The notes below the pieces were generated by a model. It saw only the letters and a program-made list of their open reading frames with translations. It was not told the origin of the DNA and made no database searches. A stretch of DNA of 8,662 nt from TA-21 sp036557405. Its GTDB lineage: Archaea; Thermoproteota; Nitrososphaeria; Nitrososphaerales; Nitrososphaeraceae. The number at the start of each line of letters is the position of its first letter. Within the stretch, counting starts at the first letter, position 1. This document shows positions 1-5,256 of the stretch, piece by piece. The stretch lies in contig DATBHO010000141.1 of assembly GCA_036557405.1 (NCBI GenBank), positions 1 to 8,662 of the forward strand, in the 5' to 3' direction. Made by a program: the position numbers and the translations under genes.

Positions 1-7
1 TGTAACC

Positions 8-367
8 GTGACAGAACAACCTCCTCCAAAGAAAAAATCATTCAGACAAGAGTATGTTGCTTTCCTTATAGCCTTTGGAGTAATTGGTATAGCAATTGGT
101 TTTGTTATAGGTCAAGCAGTAAATAAATTGGTCACCGCGTTTGTTAAAGATATTGTTGACCCCACTATTGGTCTGGTGTTACCCGGAAGTCTAGATAACA
201 TGTCTTCAACTATCAATAGTATATACGGTGCGCCCTTGGAATTCAAGTACGGCGATCTTATTTCAAACATAATAGATTTTTCCATTATTGCTTTACTAGT
301 ATTCATAGCATACAAGATGCTAAAAAAATACAAATTAATTGAAGAGAAACCGGAAGAGAAAAAGTAA
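8..367 (+). CDS. mscL: Large-conductance mechanosensitive channel, MscL family
   Basis: This is a small two-helix membrane protein of 119 residues matching MscL, the pore that opens under membrane tension to release solutes during hypo-osmotic shock. After a basic N-terminus (KKKSFRQ), TM1 spans about residues 17-45; its Gly/Ala-rich helix runs into the signature stretch KDIVDPTIGLVLPG near 47-60. A short periplasmic-side loop (about 61-80) leads to YGDLISNIIDFSIIALLVF, the TM2 signature, and then a charged Lys/Glu tail. MscL is usually about 130-150 residues, so this is a compact version with a short loop. The GTG at position 8 is the first start codon in view, but the frame stays open to the left edge, so the true start could lie just upstream. 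The family call is firm from motif order; the pentameric assembly is known only from the family. Confidence 0.9.
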   Translation: MTEQPPPKKKSFRQEYVAFLIAFGVIGIAIGFVIGQAVNKLVTAFVKDIVDPTIGLVLPGSLDNMSSTINSIYGAPLEFKYGDLISNIIDFSIIALLVFIAYKMLKKYKLIEEKPEEKK

Positions 368-698
368 TTAACCAGAGCTACGCCCCATCGATTTACAATT
401 ACCTATGTATTTATTTAATATCAGTTTTCGATGTTCCGAAATGTCTTTACGTATTTGGCAATTTGTAATGACTTTTCATTCAATCATATATGTTAAAGCC
501 TCTTGTCAATTTTCTAATCATGGTATCAATAATTTCATGGTTAGGTTAAATTTGGATGTTATATAGTTCAACTCTGTTACCTGTATGGTAAGGCAGGAAC
601 AGTAAAGGATTTTATCGATTTTTCAAAGATGACTTTCAAGATCTAAATAAAGTTAAGAGAAATTAATGGAAACTCAATATTTTGGTGCGTAAAAAAAA
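368..698. other. Non-coding stretch of 331 nt between MscL and the small minus-strand gene
   Basis: I found no convincing gene here. A short reading frame beginning ATG at 431 runs only about 21 codons and has no recognisable motif or upstream signal. No tRNA-like fold was found. The only interpretable element is the run of eight A at 691-698, which reads as T8 on the minus strand immediately after the stop of the small gene at 699. Confidence 0.5.
691..698 (-). terminator. Oligo-T terminator of the small minus-strand gene
   Basis: Eight consecutive A on the plus strand give U8 in the minus-strand transcript directly after the TAA stop (699-701). Archaeal RNA polymerase terminates at such runs without needing a hairpin. 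No strong stem precedes it. Confidence 0.5.
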
Positions 699-932
699 TT
701 AGGAAATTCCCAAATTAGGGAATGAGGATACGGCGATATTTAATTCGCCCTGAATTTTTCTAATCTTGGTTGCATACTCTGTCATTTTGGTATCGTCGTT
801 TTGCACCTTCGCAATTCGATACCCTTTCCAAGCTTTTCTTAAAGCTCCCCAACTTTGTCCAACAGTAAAATTTTGGGTATTTACTGGTTGACTTCCTGTC
901 AGTTCGCTTTCATGAATTGAGGCTAATGCCAT
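699..932 (-). CDS. Small hypothetical protein, 77 aa
   Basis: I do not recognise this family. The protein is 77 residues, soluble and without Cys or a signal peptide. A polar start (about 1-24) is followed by a stretch rich in Trp, Lys and Arg (GQSWGALRKAWKGYRIAKVQ, about 25-44) and a charged segment to about 68 that looks helical, ending in a short hydrophobic tail. Support for a real gene comes from context: a TATA-like element about 20 nt upstream of the ATG would give a leaderless or near-leaderless mRNA, an oligo-T run follows the stop at once, and the amino-acid composition is protein-like. The basic, aromatic helix could bind nucleic acid or act as a protein-protein module, but that is guesswork. 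Confidence 0.6.
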   Translation of the reverse strand: MALASIHESELTGSQPVNTQNFTVGQSWGALRKAWKGYRIAKVQNDDTKMTEYATKIRKIQGELNIAVSSFPNLGIS

Positions 933-948
933 GGGGTAAAGAGAGCAG

Positions 949-956
949 AAATATAC
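949..956 (-). promoter_or_regulatory. TATA-like box for the 77-aa gene
   Basis: The minus strand reads GTATATTT here, centred about 20 nt upstream of the ATG at 932. With the usual archaeal distance of about 26 nt to the start site, the transcript would begin at or very near the start codon, fitting leaderless initiation. No Shine-Dalgarno site is visible. Confidence 0.35.
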
Positions 957-1030
957 TTACAACGAATAGTCAGTTTTTTGAAATCATCTAGTAAAAAAAA
1001 TTAGAACATTAGTCAACCTCAATGATTGTA

Positions 1031-1068
1031 CAATATTTGAAATATTGAGATAGAATTCTCAAATTTGA
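1031..1068. promoter_or_regulatory. Cluster of palindromes in a divergent promoter region (candidate operator)
   Basis: Positions 1031-1047 form a perfect 17-nt palindrome, CAATATTTGAAATATTG, with 8-nt arms around a central G. A second perfect palindrome, TCAAATTTGA, lies at 1059-1068. Both sit in the 273-nt gap between the divergent gene starts at 932 (-) and 1206 (+), upstream of both TATA-like boxes. The site would suit a dimeric regulator. AT-rich DNA makes chance palindromes common, so this is only a candidate. Confidence 0.3.
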
Positions 1069-1137
1069 AATAGATAATTTGAAAAGCTGTTGAGTTTTCA
1101 CACAAATCTTACAAATATCTGCTATATTTGATTAAAC

Positions 1138-1146
1138 TTTTAAATA
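1138..1146 (+). promoter_or_regulatory. TATA-like box for the TRASH/TrmB-like gene
   Basis: The sequence TTTTAAATA is close to the archaeal TATA consensus. A start site about 26 nt downstream would fall near 1168. That gives a leader of about 38 nt to the ATG at 1206, or a leaderless message for the TTG at 1170. Confidence 0.4.
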
Positions 1147-1205
1147 ACTTTGCTAGATTCAATAGTTAGTTGAATGAAATCCTAAACAGTAAGAATCCTA
1201 GTAAA

Positions 1206-2024
1206 ATGCTTACGTGTGCATTATGTGGTAAATCTTTTACAAAAAATAAGACATTACAGGAAAAAATAGATGGAAATGAGTACTTTTTTAATTCAGAGGA
1301 ATGTATGGGCATGTTTAAAAAACTGGCTAGCTTGTATGGCGATGAATTCAGAACATCCGTTTGTAATGATGAGCAACACATTTCCAATCCTATTTTGGCT
1401 AGTCTTATGCTAAAGGAACAAGAATTTGGCAAAATGAAGCCTAAAATGGATAAAGATGAAAATGAAAGTTTTGAAATTATAAAGGACCCAGTTCAAGTAC
1501 AAGAGTTAGGTTCTAAGTTAGCATGGTCATCGGAGAGTGAAATTTTAGGGCTCTTTTCAACGTCTAATGCTTTCCACAGACAAGAACGCATGGGTATGCT
1601 GACTAAATTACAGGAAATGAGGAGGAAGAATAATAAATTAAAAATAAGAATTCTTACTCCATATGATGATGATATTAATAAAATCTCAAAAACATTCAGA
1701 GATGAATGGAATATAATAATTATGAATCTTGGAGAGCCACTAAGAATTAGAGCTTCTATTCTATTAGTTGATAGTAAATTTTTGTTATATGTTGAATTAA
1801 AGGATGATACCAAAGATACCTCTTATGAGGCTATGGGACTAGCATTGTTTTCTTCCATCAGATCAACTGTTATTTCATATGTTACTATATTTGAAACCAT
1901 GTGGAAACAGGAAGAACTATATCAACAATTAGCCGAAATGAAGAAGCAAGTACAAACCTACGAGCAAATCAATAAACAATTGAATAATACAATTATTGAT
2001 CTGAAACACCAATTAAACTTCTAA
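1206..2024 (+). CDS. YHS/TRASH-like Cys motif fused to TrmB-like sensor module with coiled coil
   Basis: From the ATG at 1206 the protein has 272 residues. Residues 2-40 resemble YHS/TRASH metal-binding domains: C4-x2-C7-G-K, a strand ending EYFFNS, then EEC33-MGMF; C53 and H58 could give further ligands. Residues about 94-241 match, from memory, the TrmB-like/PLD-like sensor module found in Nitrososphaera histidine kinases: SEILGLFSTSNAFHRQE, KIRILTPYDDD, ILLVDSKFLLYVELKDD, then a helix ending FETMWKQEELY. The last 40 residues are a Gln/Lys/Leu-rich coiled coil. There is no kinase, receiver or helix-turn-helix domain and no membrane segment, so it is probably a cytoplasmic sensor or adaptor acting through a partner. 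An upstream TTG at 1170 would add 12 residues; I prefer the ATG because it lies right at the domain edge. The metal ligand and signal are unknown. Confidence 0.75.
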   Translation: MLTCALCGKSFTKNKTLQEKIDGNEYFFNSEECMGMFKKLASLYGDEFRTSVCNDEQHISNPILASLMLKEQEFGKMKPKMDKDENESFEIIKDPVQVQELGSKLAWSSESEILGLFSTSNAFHRQERMGMLTKLQEMRRKNNKLKIRILTPYDDDINKISKTFRDEWNIIIMNLGEPLRIRASILLVDSKFLLYVELKDDTKDTSYEAMGLALFSSIRSTVISYVTIFETMWKQEELYQQLAEMKKQVQTYEQINKQLNNTIIDLKHQLNF

Positions 2025-2083
2025 TTGCTCTATAACTAGAATATTCAAACTCCTGTAAAATTCGTAATTACATCTTATATTGT

Positions 2084-2139
2084 TAATATTATCTTCAACA
2101 GTCTTTGATTACTGGACTCTCCAGGGAGTAATAATATTA
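2084..2139. terminator. Inverted repeat in the convergent gap (possible bidirectional terminator)
   Basis: TAATATTAT at 2084-2092 pairs perfectly with ATAATATTA at 2131-2139. Inside lies a second hairpin, CTGGA (2112-2116) with TCCAG (2120-2124) around a 3-nt loop. The structure sits between the convergent stops at 2024 (+) and 2170 (-), where it could mark the 3' ends of both messages. There is no long T-run next to it, so the terminator call is weak. Confidence 0.25.
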
Positions 2140-2169
2140 CCTATTAATCATGCGGAACCAAGATTAATT

Positions 2170-2505
2170 TTAAGGAGAATGAGATTCTTCATAATATTTC
2201 CAATGTTCTATTTTCTGCCCACAGCTATCGCATACATATATTTCACATAATGTCGGTTTACTCGAGGCAGGTGTAACTTCAATAGTATCTTCTAGATAAA
2301 ATGAATCTGAGGAACATTTTCTACACCATTGACTAGAGGGTAATCTTGATAATTTTGTCGTCTTTTCTTCATATGTACTAATTGAATTTGAGAGAACGAT
2401 ACCAGTAGAGTCGAGATCGATGAAACCAGAAACAAATATTGTATTTAAAGTCACAATTATCGGAATTAGTGTCGCAATATCCTGTTGAAAATTTATTTTT
2501 AGCAT
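2170..2505 (-). CDS. Small zinc-ribbon protein, 111 aa
   Basis: The C-terminal half holds a four-Cys zinc ribbon: C61-x2-C64, a 27-residue strand-rich spacer, then C92-x2-C95-G, followed by KIEHWKYYEE. C87 in the spacer is an extra Cys. The N-terminal 45 residues are hydrophobic and beta-like, with TIFVSGFIDLDSTGIVLSNS; the pattern (strand, Gly, Asp, strand ending in Asn) loosely recalls an Sm-like barrel, but I cannot confirm this. There is no signal peptide or helix-turn-helix motif. It is probably a cytoplasmic metal-stabilised protein that binds nucleic acid or protein. The gene converges on the TRASH/TrmB-like gene and is divergent from the 92-aa gene at 2776. The ATG at 2505 is the first start; a later start would lose part of the N-terminal region but keep the ribbon. 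Confidence 0.65.
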   Translation of the reverse strand: MLKINFQQDIATLIPIIVTLNTIFVSGFIDLDSTGIVLSNSISTYEEKTTKLSRLPSSQWCRKCSSDSFYLEDTIEVTPASSKPTLCEIYVCDSCGQKIEHWKYYEESHSP

Positions 2506-2546
2506 TAGTGATATAGAGTGAATATCATTAATAAGATTATCCTTAC

Positions 2547-2554
2547 AAATATAT
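2547..2554 (-). promoter_or_regulatory. TATA-like box for the zinc-ribbon gene
   Basis: The minus strand reads ATATATTT, centred about 45 nt upstream of the ATG at 2505. This predicts a start site near 2524 and a leader of about 20 nt. The surrounding DNA is very AT-rich, so the assignment is tentative. Confidence 0.3.
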
Positions 2555-2634
2555 GATATAGCTTAATTTTTAGAAAATTTGTAAAATTTTTGAATTTCAA
2601 CTCGTCATTTATATGATCTTGGTTACCGTATTAC

Positions 2635-2661
2635 AATATTGGGAATATTTTTGTGAATATT
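2635..2661. promoter_or_regulatory. AATATT repeat cluster in a divergent intergenic region
   Basis: AATATT occurs at 2635-2640, 2644-2649 and 2656-2661. The first two copies form AATATT-N3-AATATT, the same spacing as in the palindrome at 1032-1046 in the other divergent gap. The cluster lies between the genes starting at 2505 (-) and 2776 (+). The shared spacing hints at a common regulator, but the motif is simple AT sequence. Confidence 0.2.
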
Positions 2662-2705
2662 AACCTTCTAATTATGTCTAAATCAATGGTTTATAGAATA
2701 CTATT

Positions 2706-2714
2706 TTTATTAAA
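2706..2714 (+). promoter_or_regulatory. Weak TATA-like box for the 92-aa gene
   Basis: TTTATTAAA at this position would place a start site near 2736 and leave a leader of about 40 nt to the TTG at 2776. No better TATA-like element lies closer to the start. Confidence 0.2.
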
Positions 2715-2775
2715 TTCGTAGGGCAATCAAGCTGATAATACCTAAGTAGGCGAATGATGAATAATATGGTGTACT

Positions 2776-3054
2776 TTGTTAGTAAAAATAGAAGAGATAA
2801 AAGCCGATAAAATTAAAGTTGTTGAACTAGATATTGATAATTACGGATCGGTCATACCAGTCAGAGAGTTAGAACTAAGTCTACCCGAAGATGATTCGGT
2901 TGTTAAGATTTTGTCATCGTCAAAATATGCTGCCATATTTACTGAAGGTGATACTGACAAAGGTGGCAGAACTGTAATTTTAGCAAATAGCATTTCACTC
3001 GATGAATTGAATGAGGAGAAGAAGAGGGCTATCGATAAGATGAATATGAAATAA
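2776..3054 (+). CDS. Hypothetical protein, 92 aa, TTG start
   Basis: I do not recognise the family. The protein is acidic and soluble, with no Cys, signal peptide or membrane segment. Residues 1-58 alternate charged and hydrophobic residues (VKIEEIKADKIKVVELDID, then LELSLP and AAIFTEGD), suggesting a small beta domain. After GGRTVILANSISL the last 18 residues form a charged helix. The reading frame is bounded by a TGA at 2758, and the TTG at 2776 is the only usable start: the next Met codons are at the extreme C-terminus. A run of seven T at 3121-3127 downstream may terminate it. It is on the same strand as the HD hydrolase gene, 172 nt upstream of it, and could share its transcript, although the T-run argues against that. 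Confidence 0.55.
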   Translation: MLVKIEEIKADKIKVVELDIDNYGSVIPVRELELSLPEDDSVVKILSSSKYAAIFTEGDTDKGGRTVILANSISLDELNEEKKRAIDKMNMK

Positions 3055-3120
3055 CATATGCATTAGCTGTCATTTAGTAATTTAGCGGTAACCAATCTCA
3101 ATATTTTCGATTGTTTCAAA

Positions 3121-3127
3121 TTTTTTT
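3121..3127 (+). terminator. Oligo-T run after the 92-aa gene
   Basis: Seven consecutive T lie 67 nt after the TAA at 3054, preceded by other T-rich sequence. This fits an archaeal terminator that would separate the 92-aa gene from the HD hydrolase gene. Confidence 0.35.
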
Positions 3128-3226
3128 CTCAAATGAACTTTTCATAGTATGTATTAGGTCTAGACATCGCCTACTATAGCCTGAAATAAGAAATCCTTTT
3201 GTTGTGCAGCTGCTAAGTATGGACTA

Positions 3227-3916
3227 ATGAAAAATCAGGATTTTCTCAAAAGGGAAGAGCTAGAAAATTTCCTTGTTCAAAGCGGGATAAGAATTGATGA
3301 TTATGTTATTACTGCAATGGATGTATCCACTGAGATACATGATGGGATAAAACGAGAAGACAATCAATCCCCATTTCTTGAAACACATATTTGGCCTGTA
3401 ACAAGGGACGTAGTAAAACACTATCTCACAGTTAATCGTAATATTACTAGTGTTGAAATAGTTTCTTCAATATTACACGATGTGATGGAAGATAATGACA
3501 GAATACTTGATTTGTACAAAACTAAAGAATATGGTTTTGATGCATACCTCAAGTACCGATTTGGTAATAGGGTCTATGAGATTTGTATCGATCTAAAGAT
3601 AAAGCCGCTTGAAAACTTTCTTGGAGACGATGATCAACAAAGGCAATTGGCCAGATTCCATGATTACTGCAAAATTTTAAGCTCTGCTGACTATGATGTC
3701 AAAGTTATAAAATTGGCAGATAGAGCTAATAATATGAGATTCATTAGCAACATTTCAAAGTTAGATGGAAACTTGGTAAAGAACAAAATTAAAAGATACT
3801 TACGTGAGGCTGAGGATTTCTACCTCTCCTATTCGTTGCTCGAACCATCAATGAAGGATTTGTACCTAATACTTAGAGAATCATATGAGAACCTCAAATC
3901 AATGAATATTGCCTAG
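3227..3916 (+). CDS. Stand-alone HD-domain protein, (p)ppGpp hydrolase (SpoT/MESH1) type
   Basis: This 229-residue cytoplasmic protein matches the hydrolase domain of RelA/SpoT and the small hydrolase MESH1. In order: H38-D-G-x-x-R43 (the HxGxxR motif), H54 in ETHIWPV, H84-D85 and E88-D89 in LLHDVVED-like ILHDVMEDN, a YRFGNRVYEICIDLKIKP strand matching FGxxVxxLVxxVTK, and D165-R-x-N-N169-M-R in VIKLADRANNMR. H54, H84, D85 and D165 would hold Mn2+; E88, D89 and N169 match the catalytic set of the streptococcal Rel enzyme. The protein ends after the HD fold: there is no synthetase, TGS or ACT domain. The family removes the 3'-pyrophosphate from (p)ppGpp, and MESH1 can also act on NADPH. Since most archaea are not known to make (p)ppGpp, the substrate is open. 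The ATG at 3227 has no Shine-Dalgarno site. Confidence 0.82.
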   Translation: MKNQDFLKREELENFLVQSGIRIDDYVITAMDVSTEIHDGIKREDNQSPFLETHIWPVTRDVVKHYLTVNRNITSVEIVSSILHDVMEDNDRILDLYKTKEYGFDAYLKYRFGNRVYEICIDLKIKPLENFLGDDDQQRQLARFHDYCKILSSADYDVKVIKLADRANNMRFISNISKLDGNLVKNKIKRYLREAEDFYLSYSLLEPSMKDLYLILRESYENLKSMNIA

Positions 3917-3982
3917 TAGGTTGGATATTGGCATCCCGGACCACGTCAGGGCAAACCAGTTAAAAACTGTGACTTTAAACCC

Positions 3983-4150
3983 GTACCTGTAAAACGGTGA
4001 CATGCTAAATTAATACTCTCGAGCATTTGACTACTTAAAATAACTATGCATTTATCTTAAATGTACCTTTAAGACGGTGACACTCTAAATTAGTATTCAC
4101 CAGAACTAGCGGACTAAAAATAACTGGGCATTTATCTTAAATGTCCTTGT
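3983..4150. repeat. Diverged 80-nt tandem repeat, two full copies plus edges
   Basis: Copy 1 (3983-4062) and copy 2 (4063-4142) align over 80 positions without a gap and match at about 63 of them. The best-kept blocks are ACGGTGACA, CTAAATTA and a long 3' block containing GCATTTATCTTAAAT. A fragment of a third copy follows (4143-4150), and 3959-3982 looks like the worn end of an earlier copy: TTAAAA-ACT-TG, then CTTTAAA, again followed by GTACCT. The units are not separated by unique spacers and the pattern of change is not codon-like. The origin is unknown; it could be an old duplication, a degenerate mobile repeat or a structured RNA. Confidence 0.8.
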
Positions 4151-4185
4151 TAAAGTTCCAAAAGTGTGCACGTTACGATTAGGAA

Positions 4186-4205
4186 ATTTTGGAGTTAACC
4201 AAAAT
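4186..4205. terminator. 7-bp hairpin downstream of the SPFH gene
   Basis: ATTTTGG (4186-4192) pairs perfectly with CCAAAAT (4199-4205) around a 6-nt loop, 55 nt beyond the stop of the SPFH gene. On either strand it would form a small RNA hairpin, possibly protecting or defining a 3' end. It has no attached long T-run. Confidence 0.25.
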
Positions 4206-4260
4206 AACACCTTATGCGGTATTTGTATCAATAGTGATATTATAAAATAAGATTTGAGAA

Positions 4261-5148
4261 TTATTGACTTTGAGCAAGAGCTTGGGTTTGATTTTGCACT
4301 TTTGGCAAAGGTAGCTGGAAGAATGGAAGGCCGCCGGTCCCTACGGCATACGGCATTTGTCCATTCCATTTTGATATGGCCTGCCATTGGAGGTATTCTG
4401 GACTTTCTCTTAATTGACTCGTGATAATCTTTATTGCTTGTGATTCACCAGTTGCCTTGGCAGCAGTTGCTCTTGCTTGTCCTTCAGCCTGGGCAACCGA
4501 TTGATTTGCAACTACCGAAACAGACCTTAGATTATTTAGTTCAGTAAGATATTTTTGAAAAGCTACTACTTTTTGTTCTATTTGTGAAGCAAAAGCATCG
4601 GAAAATTTAAAGTCAGTGATAAATACGTTTTGTGTCTGAATATCATTTGCAGCAAGCGTACTTCTTATCGCATTAGCAATAACACTTTTTGCCGTTTCTC
4701 TCTTTGTGATTAATTCTTCTGCATTAAATTTGGCTACGCTGGCTTTGACCGATTCCTGAATAGTTGGGGATATTACACGATCCGCATAATTAGCGCCCAG
4801 TGTTTGATATATCTTATTTGCTTCCGCTGGATCAATTCTATAGTTTAACGCTATAACAGTCTGCACTTCTTGTAAATCATTTGATGCAGCACTTGCTTCT
4901 GCCTGGAACTTTTGTGTTCTTACCTCCATTGGAACGACTTGTTCTAGAAAAGGAGCAATGAAATGTACACCTTCTCCTAATACCCTATTTTCAACTGCTC
5001 CAAGGTAAAGCACTACTCCCCTATGACCTGCTTCAACAATTACTATTGATTCGGCCATTATGACTATAATAACAATTATTGTAACAACTGCGGCTGCAAT
5101 TTTCAACTTATTAGCAATCGGAAAACGAGGTGGTCTATAGTATGACAT
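4261..5148 (-). CDS. Prohibitin-like SPFH/Band 7 membrane protein
   Basis: The protein has 295 residues. A short basic N-terminus precedes a single membrane helix (about 15-38), which is followed directly by the SPFH domain: VEAGHRGVVLYLGAVENRVLGEG (from 38), HFIAPFLEQVVPMEVRTQKF, then NYRIDPAEANKIYQTLG and EELITKRE. A long helix follows with the typical Ala/Glu/Gln run VAQAEGQARATAAKATGES (about 216-235), and the C-terminus keeps the prohibitin-like YLQWQAISKWNGQMP and a GTGGLPFFQLP motif. Family members form large membrane-bound rings or scaffolds that organise lipids and membrane proteases; here that role is inferred. It lies 108 nt downstream of the SIMPL gene on the same strand, but a TATA-like box before its start and a T7 run after the SIMPL gene suggest its own promoter. 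The length is normal for the family. Confidence 0.92.
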   Translation of the reverse strand: MSYYRPPRFPIANKLKIAAAVVTIIVIIVIMAESIVIVEAGHRGVVLYLGAVENRVLGEGVHFIAPFLEQVVPMEVRTQKFQAEASAASNDLQEVQTVIALNYRIDPAEANKIYQTLGANYADRVISPTIQESVKASVAKFNAEELITKRETAKSVIANAIRSTLAANDIQTQNVFITDFKFSDAFASQIEQKVVAFQKYLTELNNLRSVSVVANQSVAQAEGQARATAAKATGESQAIKIITSQLRESPEYLQWQAISKWNGQMPYAVGTGGLPFFQLPLPKVQNQTQALAQSQ

Positions 5149-5179
5149 CCTTAACTAGATAAGCAGTTGTAGAATATTG

Positions 5180-5188
5180 TATATATAT
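5180..5188 (-). promoter_or_regulatory. TATA-like box for the SPFH gene
   Basis: An alternating TA stretch (TATATATAT on the plus strand) is centred about 36 nt upstream of the ATG at 5148. The expected start site would be near 5158, giving a leader of about 10 nt. Confidence 0.45.
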
Positions 5189-5237
5189 CTAGGCTTAATT
5201 CTGTGTCTCTATTATCAAGGCTACGTAGCTGAGGGTC

Positions 5238-5244
5238 AAAAAAA
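5238..5244 (-). terminator. Oligo-T terminator of the SIMPL gene
   Basis: Seven A on the plus strand give U7 in the minus-strand transcript, 12 nt after the TAA of the SIMPL gene. The run lies upstream of the TATA-like box of the SPFH gene, so the two genes are probably separate units with some read-through possible. Confidence 0.45.
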
Positions 5245-5256
5245 TATGATAATTTA

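Larger units (their letters stand above)
3917..4260. other. Convergent 344-nt intergenic region carrying tandem repeats
   Basis: This gap separates the 3' ends of the HD hydrolase gene (+) and the SPFH gene (-). It contains no credible gene. Its main content is the 80-nt tandem repeat at 3983-4150, with a partial degenerate copy just upstream, and a perfect 7-bp hairpin at 4186-4205. The part nearest the HD gene (3917-3960) is noticeably more GC-rich than the rest. Confidence 0.6.

Noticed and set aside
112..333. Minus-strand reading frame opposite MscL
   Set aside because: Antisense to clear MscL transmembrane motifs and without features of its own.
560..605. Possible tRNA T-arm (GTTCAACTC)
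   Set aside because: The flanking bases form only a weak stem with a wobble and a mismatch, and no acceptor, D or anticodon arms can be fitted around it.
1166..1432. Minus-strand reading frame opposite the TRASH/TrmB-like gene
   Set aside because: It is antisense to a domain-supported gene and shows no motif; it looks like a shadow frame.
1493..1813. Second minus-strand reading frame opposite the TRASH/TrmB-like gene
   Set aside because: Ser/Ile/Leu-rich translation typical of the complement of a coding region, with no recognisable domain.
3990..4010. C/D box small RNA in the repeat (GGTGACA as a C box)
   Set aside because: It does not match RUGAUGA closely and no CUGA D or D' boxes occur at the right spacing in either copy.
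3959..4150. CRISPR array
   Set aside because: The 80-nt units follow one another without unique spacers, differ from each other at about a fifth of positions, and no cas-like gene is present.
4106..4387. Minus-strand reading frame of 93 codons over the repeat and the end of the SPFH gene
   Set aside because: It lies in another frame of the SPFH coding sequence and runs into the repeat; its composition is unlike a protein and the SPFH frame is well supported.
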